A DNA stretch of 5,815 nt. Origin: Lachnospiraceae bacterium (GTDB taxonomy: Bacteria; Bacillota; Clostridia; Lachnospirales; Lachnospiraceae). Below the pieces are notes generated by a model, which had not been told where the DNA came from, did no database searches, and saw only the letters and a program-made list of their open reading frames with translations. This document shows, piece by piece, positions 4,632 to 5,815 of this stretch. Every line of letters starts with the position of its first letter. Positions within the stretch are counted from its first letter, which is position 1. The stretch covers positions 1 to 5,815 of the forward strand of contig JAGDAL010000295.1 in NCBI GenBank assembly GCA_017959525.1, in the 5' to 3' direction. Made by a program: the position numbers and the translations under genes.

Positions 4632-5815
4632 ATGGCAATCGACCAGAGTAAAGTTCGTAACTTTTGTATTATAGCACATATTGACCACGGCAAGTCTACC
4701 TTGGCCGATCGTCTGATTGAGAAGACCGGACTTCTGACCGAGCGTGAGATGCAGGCCCAGGTCTTGGATAATATGGAATTGGAGCGCGAGAGAGGCATTA
4801 CCATTAAGTCTCAGGCGGTTCGTTTGATTCATCACACAGAGGATGGAGAAGAGTACATTTTCAACTTGATTGATACTCCGGGCCACGTGGATTTTAACTA
4901 TGAGGTATCCCGAAGCTTAGCGGCCTGTGACGGTGCGATTCTTGTCGTTGATGCAGCACAGGGTATAGAGGCACAGACTCTGGCGAATGTGTATCTGGCA
5001 TTGGATCATGACTTGGAGGTTCTTCCGGTCATTAATAAGGTAGATCTTCCGAGCGCGGATCCGGAGCGTGTCATTAACGAAATCGAAGACGTCATTGGTT
5101 TGGAAGCACAGGATGCTCCACAGATTTCGGCGAAGACCGGATTGAATGTGGAAGAGGTGTTGAAGCAGGTCATTGAGAAGTTACCTGCACCAACCGGAGA
5201 TCCGAATGCACCATTGCAGGCTTTGATTTTTGACTCTTTATATGATGCTTATCGCGGCGTTATCGTATTCTGCCGTGTGAAGGAAGGTACCTTGAAGGCC
5301 GGCGATACGGTTCGCATGATGGCAACCGGAGCTACCTTCGATGTAGTAGAAGTGGGATATTTCGGTGCGGGACAGTTCATTGCCTGTGACGAGTTATCTG
5401 CCGGTATGGTTGGTTACATGACCGCCAGCATCAAGAACGTGAAGGATACCCGTGTGGGTGATACCATTACCCATGTGAAGAACCCTTGTGCAGAGGCACT
5501 TCCGGGATATAAGAAGGTCAATCCGATGGTATACTGCGGTCTCTATCCTGCAGATGGAGCCAAGTATCCGGACTTGCGTGATGCCTTAGAAAAGTTACAG
5601 CTGAATGATGCAGCATTGCAGTACGAGCCGGAGACTTCCATTGCGTTGGGCTTTGGTTTCCGTTGCGGATTCTTAGGACTGTTACATTTGGATGTGATCC
5701 AGGAACGTTTGGAGCGTGAGTACAACCTGGATTTGGTAACCACCGCACCGGGCGTTGTTTACCGTGTGTATAAGACGGACGGCACCATGATTGAGTTGAC
5801 CAATCCGTCCAACCT
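4632..5815 (+). CDS. lepA: Elongation factor 4 (LepA), 3' end cut off by the window
   Basis: LepA is a ribosome-associated GTPase related to EF-G, implicated in back-translocation or in initiation and assembly of ribosomes. The visible 394 codons are about two thirds of the usual 600 or so residues and remain open at the right edge. GTPase motifs are all present: AHIDHGKST (15-23), RERGITIKS (52-60, switch I), DTPGHVDF (81-88), NKVD (135-138) and SAK (166-168). They are followed by the beta-barrel domain II (about 190-285) and an EF-G-like domain III with [22 protein letters not shown] (two adjoining blocks, 340-361), which is typical of LepA. It is preceded by a good ribosome binding site and its own promoter. 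In many Clostridia it is followed by hemW and the hrcA-grpE-dnaK genes, which would lie beyond this window. Confidence 0.99.
   Translation, partial: MAIDQSKVRNFCIIAHIDHGKSTLADRLIEKTGLLTEREMQAQVLDNMELERERGITIKSQAVRLIHHTEDGEEYIFNLIDTPGHVDFNYEVSRSLAACDGAILVVDAAQGIEAQTLANVYLALDHDLEVLPVINKVDLPSADPERVINEIEDVIGLEAQDAPQISAKTGLNVEEVLKQVIEKLPAPTGDPNAPLQALIFDSLYDAYRGVIVFCRVKEGTLKAGDTVRMMATGATFDVVEVGYFGAGQFIACDELSAGMVGYMTASIKNVKDTRVGDTITHVKNPCAEALPGYKKVNPMVYCGLYPADGAKYPDLRDALEKLQLNDAALQYEPETSIALGFGFRCGFLGLLHLDVIQERLEREYNLDLVTTAPGVVYRVYKTDGTMIELTNPSN

Noticed and set aside
4533..4886. Minus-strand open frame over the lepA start
   Set aside because: It is antisense to the GTP-binding region of lepA, whose motifs are unmistakable.

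Overview
The window looks like chromosome of a Gram-positive Clostridia bacterium, most likely of the Lachnospiraceae. This rests on the protein style of HolA, S20 and LepA, on strong purine-rich ribosome binding sites, on the order holA / rpsT (opposite strand) / lepA, and on a small protein with a KP...AEGVxAASG start of a kind I associate, from memory, with gut Lachnospiraceae. Family level is an inference; no 16S or other marker is present.

Layout. Positions 2-24 hold a hairpin terminator for a leftward gene (40-483) encoding a 147-residue Ser/Thr-rich protein with a leader-like N terminus. Its promoter and an 18-bp palindrome lie just upstream. Diverging rightward from a TATAAT promoter are a family 2 glycosyltransferase (700-1668), a two-domain protein joining a PqqD-like domain to an HprK-like kinase domain that has lost its ATP-binding residues (1729-2925), and, 12 bases later, holA, the DNA polymerase III delta subunit (2938-3918). 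A 170-base non-coding stretch follows, with two 63-base repeat units, a long hairpin and a bidirectional terminator. rpsT (S20) is read leftward from 4418 with a TTG start and a structured leader. lepA (elongation factor 4) starts at 4632 and runs off the right edge.

How the genes may work together. The right half is housekeeping: replication clamp loading, ribosome structure and translation. The left half (40-2925) is accessory and looks like a small peptide or protein modification locus: a substrate-like protein, a sugar transferase, and a PqqD-type recognition domain fused to a kinase-fold pseudoenzyme. That functional link is my inference from gene content and adjacency. The small gene is also lower in G+C (about 40% by hand count over 61-480) than sampled parts of holA (48-58%).

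Most worth following up: the PqqD/pseudo-HprK fusion and its possible substrate, and the rpsT leader, where three copies of one 8-base sequence could form two mutually exclusive hairpins, one of which touches the Shine-Dalgarno sequence. The sporulation genes gpr and spoIIP, usually found between rpsT and lepA in spore formers, are absent.
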